Below, one piece after another: positions 6,754 through 8,274 of a stretch of DNA of 8,274 nucleotides. A program made the position numbers and the translations under genes. Below the pieces are notes generated by a model. The model was not told the DNA's origin. It worked only from the letters and a program-made list of their open reading frames with translations, and made no database searches. Each line of letters starts with the position of its first letter. Within the stretch, counting starts at the first letter, position 1. This DNA comes from Holophagales bacterium UBA5066 (GTDB lineage: Bacteria; Acidobacteriota; Thermoanaerobaculia; UBA5066), in contig DIAY01000210.1 of assembly GCA_002414905.1 (NCBI GenBank), forward strand, positions 2,997-11,270, written 5' to 3'.

Positions 6754-6761
6754 TCTTGTTC

Positions 6762-7361
6762 ATGGGAAAGGGCGAAGCGACCCGCGAGACCATCCTGAGG
6801 CACGCGGTCGGTCTCGCGAGCCGGGTCGGGCTGTCGGGCCTGTCGATCGGCCGTCTCGCCCAGGAGCTCGACCTCTCCAAGAGCGGGCTTTTCTCGCACT
6901 TCCACTCCAAGGAGGCGCTCCAGATCCAGGTCCTCGAATACGGCGCCGCCCGGTTCGTCGAAGGCGTCGTCAGGCCCTCCCTCGCCGCTCCCCGGGGCGT
7001 TCCCCGCATCCAGGCGCTCTTCGACCGCTGGCTCGCCTGGTCGCAGTCGGACCCCTCTTCGGGAGGGTGCTTTTTCGTCGCGATGGTCACCGACCTCGAC
7101 GACCGCCCCGGCCCGAGCCGCGACCTCCTCGTGACGCTCCAGAGGAACTGGATGGATTTCCTCGCCGACGTGGTGAGGTCGATCGTCCGGGAGGGGCAGT
7201 TCCGCCCTGAAACGGACCCGGAGCAGTTCGCCAACGACATGTACGGCGTGATGCTCGCCTACCACCACGCCTCCCGCCTCCTCGACGACCCGGCCGCTGA
7301 GGTCCGCGCCCGGCGCGCCCTCGGCACGCTGGTGGACGCCTGCAGAACGGCGGACTCCTGA
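6762..7361 (+). CDS. TetR/AcrR-family transcriptional regulator
   Basis: This 199-residue protein has the usual length and layout of the family. The N-terminal DNA-binding domain (about 8-55) ends in the typical helix-turn-helix region LSIGRLAQELDLSKSGLF (27-44) followed by SHFHSKEAL (45-53). The C-terminal ligand/dimerisation domain includes GGCFFVAM (101-108), a helix around W130, and MYGVMLAYHHASRLLDDP (160-177). The ligand is unknown. The ATG at 6762 begins a normal TetR N-terminus (MGKGEATRETIL). The frame is open further upstream, but that stretch contains the AT-rich promoter and the divergent leader. There is no Shine-Dalgarno, in line with a leaderless message. The gene diverges from the FKBP isomerase and is followed 10 nt later by a small Cys-rich gene. 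It probably represses itself through the adjacent dyad and may also affect the FKBP gene. Confidence 0.93.
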   Translation: MGKGEATRETILRHAVGLASRVGLSGLSIGRLAQELDLSKSGLFSHFHSKEALQIQVLEYGAARFVEGVVRPSLAAPRGVPRIQALFDRWLAWSQSDPSSGGCFFVAMVTDLDDRPGPSRDLLVTLQRNWMDFLADVVRSIVREGQFRPETDPEQFANDMYGVMLAYHHASRLLDDPAAEVRARRALGTLVDACRTADS

Positions 7362-7371
7362 AAGGACACCG

Positions 7372-7641
7372 ATGAGCGCCGACCTTCCCGACTCCGGGAT
7401 CCGCTCCAACGTTCCCCCGCGCAAGCGGTTCCGCTTCGCACTCCCCTTCCTCCGCAGGGCGGACCGGACGGCCGCCGCCGAGCCCCGGGTCGCCAGGTGC
7501 GTGGCGTGCTCTCGGGCGGGCTGCCCGAACACCGTCCTGGACGAGTGGGAGGAGTCGGGTCTCCTCTGCTCGGAGTGCGCCCTCGAGGAGGAGCTGCGCG
7601 ACCGCGAGGCGCGGTGGGACCGCATGTACCCCGGCCGCTGA
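7372..7641 (+). CDS. Small five-cysteine, putative zinc-ribbon protein, function unknown
   Basis: I do not recognise a named family for this 89-residue protein. Residues 1-40 are basic and probably disordered, with an Arg/Phe-rich patch RKRFRFALPFLRR (17-29). The second half has C43-x2-C46-x4-C51-x14-C66-x2-C69; the two CxxC pairs fit a four-Cys zinc-binding knuckle pair, with C51 spare. The C-terminus is a charged helix (70-89). A good ribosome binding site AAAGGA (7361-7366) sits 5 nt before the ATG. The gene lies 10 nt after the TetR stop, so the two are almost certainly co-transcribed. Third-position GC is high, supporting real coding. No signal peptide or membrane segment is visible, so it should be cytoplasmic. 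A role as zinc protein or regulator partner is possible but unproven. Confidence 0.75.
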   Translation: MSADLPDSGIRSNVPPRKRFRFALPFLRRADRTAAAEPRVARCVACSRAGCPNTVLDEWEESGLLCSECALEEELRDREARWDRMYPGR

Positions 7642-7714
7642 GCCTGTTCCTCTCCCCGCAAGCCCACTTCCCTGACAGATTCGCGATTGCGCCATCGGAG
7701 CGCGACTCGAAGAC

Positions 7715-7735
7715 GCCCCGGAGCCTTCCCGGGGC
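7715..7735 (+). other. Hairpin in the leader before mscS
   Basis: A perfect 7-bp stem GCCCCGG/CCGGGGC with a 7-nt loop (7722-7728) lies in the 106-nt gap between the five-Cys gene and mscS. No T-tract follows, so it is not a standard intrinsic terminator. It ends 2 nt before the AGGGAGGG ribosome binding site of mscS (7737-7744). It could be a weak terminator for the TetR unit or a leader structure close to the start of mscS. Confidence 0.4.
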
Positions 7736-7747
7736 CAGGGAGGGTCG

Positions 7748-8274
7748 ATGAACATCAACTGGGACCAGATCCTGCAATCCGTCACCCAGACCGCGACGAA
7801 CGTCGGTCTGAAGCTCCTCGGGGCGCTGGCGGTCTTCATCGTCGGGCGCTACCTCATCCACCTCGCGGTACGGCTCGTCTCGGTCGCGCTCGAGAAGCAG
7901 AAGGTCGATCCGACGATCCTGCGGTACGTCGCCTCGATCATCAGCGTCTCGCTGAATGTCCTTCTCGTCGTCGCGATCCTCGGCTACTTCGGCGTGGAGA
8001 CGACGTCGTTCGCCGCCCTCGTCGCCGCGATGGGCATTGCCATCGGCGCCGCCTGGGCGGGGCTCCTCTCGAACTTCGCGGCCGGCGTCTTCGTCATCGT
8101 CCTGCGTCCGTTCAAGGTGGGCGACTTCATCCAGGCCGGCGGGATCACCGGGACCGTCGTGAGGATCGGCCTCTTCGCCACCGAGATCCTGACCCCCGAC
8201 AACGTTCACACGATCGTCGGGAATACCAAGGTCTTCGGCGACAACATCATGAATTACTCCGCCTCGGAGTACCG
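7748..8274 (+). CDS. mscS: Small-conductance mechanosensitive channel, MscS family (3' truncated by window edge)
   Basis: Only the first 175 codons are in the window. The channel opens under membrane tension and releases solutes on osmotic downshock from the inner membrane. Membrane helices are visible at about 18-46 and 56-80, then the pore helix and its kink at about 86-120. GLLSNFAAGVFVIVLRPFKVGDFI (105-128) matches the MscS signature after TM3 and the start of the beta domain, and GNTKVFGDNIMNYS (158-171) matches the conserved beta-domain segment that reads IPNGKIIAGNIINFS in E. coli. Compared with E. coli MscS, gate leucines L105 and L109 correspond to I97 and A101, and L111 to W103. The strong ribosome binding site AGGGAGGG (7737-7744) just before the ATG fixes the start. 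Total length cannot be judged. The gene is separated from the TetR unit by 106 nt, so it probably has its own promoter, which I could not identify. Confidence 0.93.
   Translation, partial: MNINWDQILQSVTQTATNVGLKLLGALAVFIVGRYLIHLAVRLVSVALEKQKVDPTILRYVASIISVSLNVLLVVAILGYFGVETTSFAALVAAMGIAIGAAWAGLLSNFAAGVFVIVLRPFKVGDFIQAGGITGTVVRIGLFATEILTPDNVHTIVGNTKVFGDNIMNYSASEY

Noticed and set aside
6507..6761. Extension of the TetR frame upstream of 6762
   Set aside because: It overlaps the promoter, the dyad and the start of the FKBP gene, and adds a low-complexity, non-family N-terminus. TetR proteins normally begin close to the helix-turn-helix.
6608..7240. Extension of the FKBP frame to an upstream start at 7240 (456 codons)
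   Set aside because: The extension runs antisense through the TetR gene. The Shine-Dalgarno and the lipoprotein signal place the start at 6607.
1..8274. CRISPR array, insertion sequence, integrase attachment site, tRNA or rRNA
   Set aside because: No regularly spaced repeats, transposase-like frames, terminal inverted repeats or tRNA-like cloverleaf sequence were seen on either strand.

Overview
This is a GC-rich window (about two thirds G+C by eye) that looks like ordinary chromosomal DNA of a Gram-negative-type bacterium. Pointers to an outer-membrane cell plan are two lipoprotein-type signal peptides and a Mip/FkpA-like peptidyl-prolyl isomerase; an MscS channel is also present. Codon third positions are overwhelmingly G or C in all genes and no gene looks foreign. 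Acidobacteriota, Myxococcota or a related high-GC group would fit, but the sequence alone does not settle the taxon.

Layout. (1) Plus strand, 1-2959: a fatty acyl-CoA/thioester-reductase-like extended SDR, probably cut at its 5' end by the window edge, followed 37 nt later by dinB (DNA polymerase IV). (2) Minus strand, 5631-2984: a ferrous iron uptake operon read right to left, feoA, feoB and a small putative lipoprotein. feoA and feoB overlap by 4 nt, and the lipoprotein gene starts 9 nt after the feoB stop in the same reading frame. It converges on dinB with only 24 nt between stops. (3) Minus strand, 6607-5870: an FKBP-type isomerase lipoprotein with a strong hairpin terminator that separates it from a predicted feo promoter. 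(4) Plus strand, 6762-7641: a TetR-family regulator divergent from the FKBP gene, with an extended -10 promoter and a dyad directly upstream, then an 89-residue five-cysteine protein of unknown function. (5) Plus strand, 7748 to the right edge: the N-terminal 175 codons of an MscS-type mechanosensitive channel.

How the parts work together. The feo operon imports Fe2+ through the inner membrane, and its third gene could be an accessory factor in the place where other bacteria carry feoC. The TetR gene and the Cys-rich gene form a two-gene unit that may regulate itself and perhaps the divergent FKBP gene. The SDR and dinB are close enough to be co-transcribed, but no functional link is visible.

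I found no mobile element, CRISPR array, tRNA or rRNA, and no clearly novel multi-gene system. The most unusual points are the feoB/lipoprotein junction (same frame, UGA-C stop, no Shine-Dalgarno), the probably leaderless TetR gene with its dyad, the long non-catalytic flanks of the SDR, and the five-Cys small protein.
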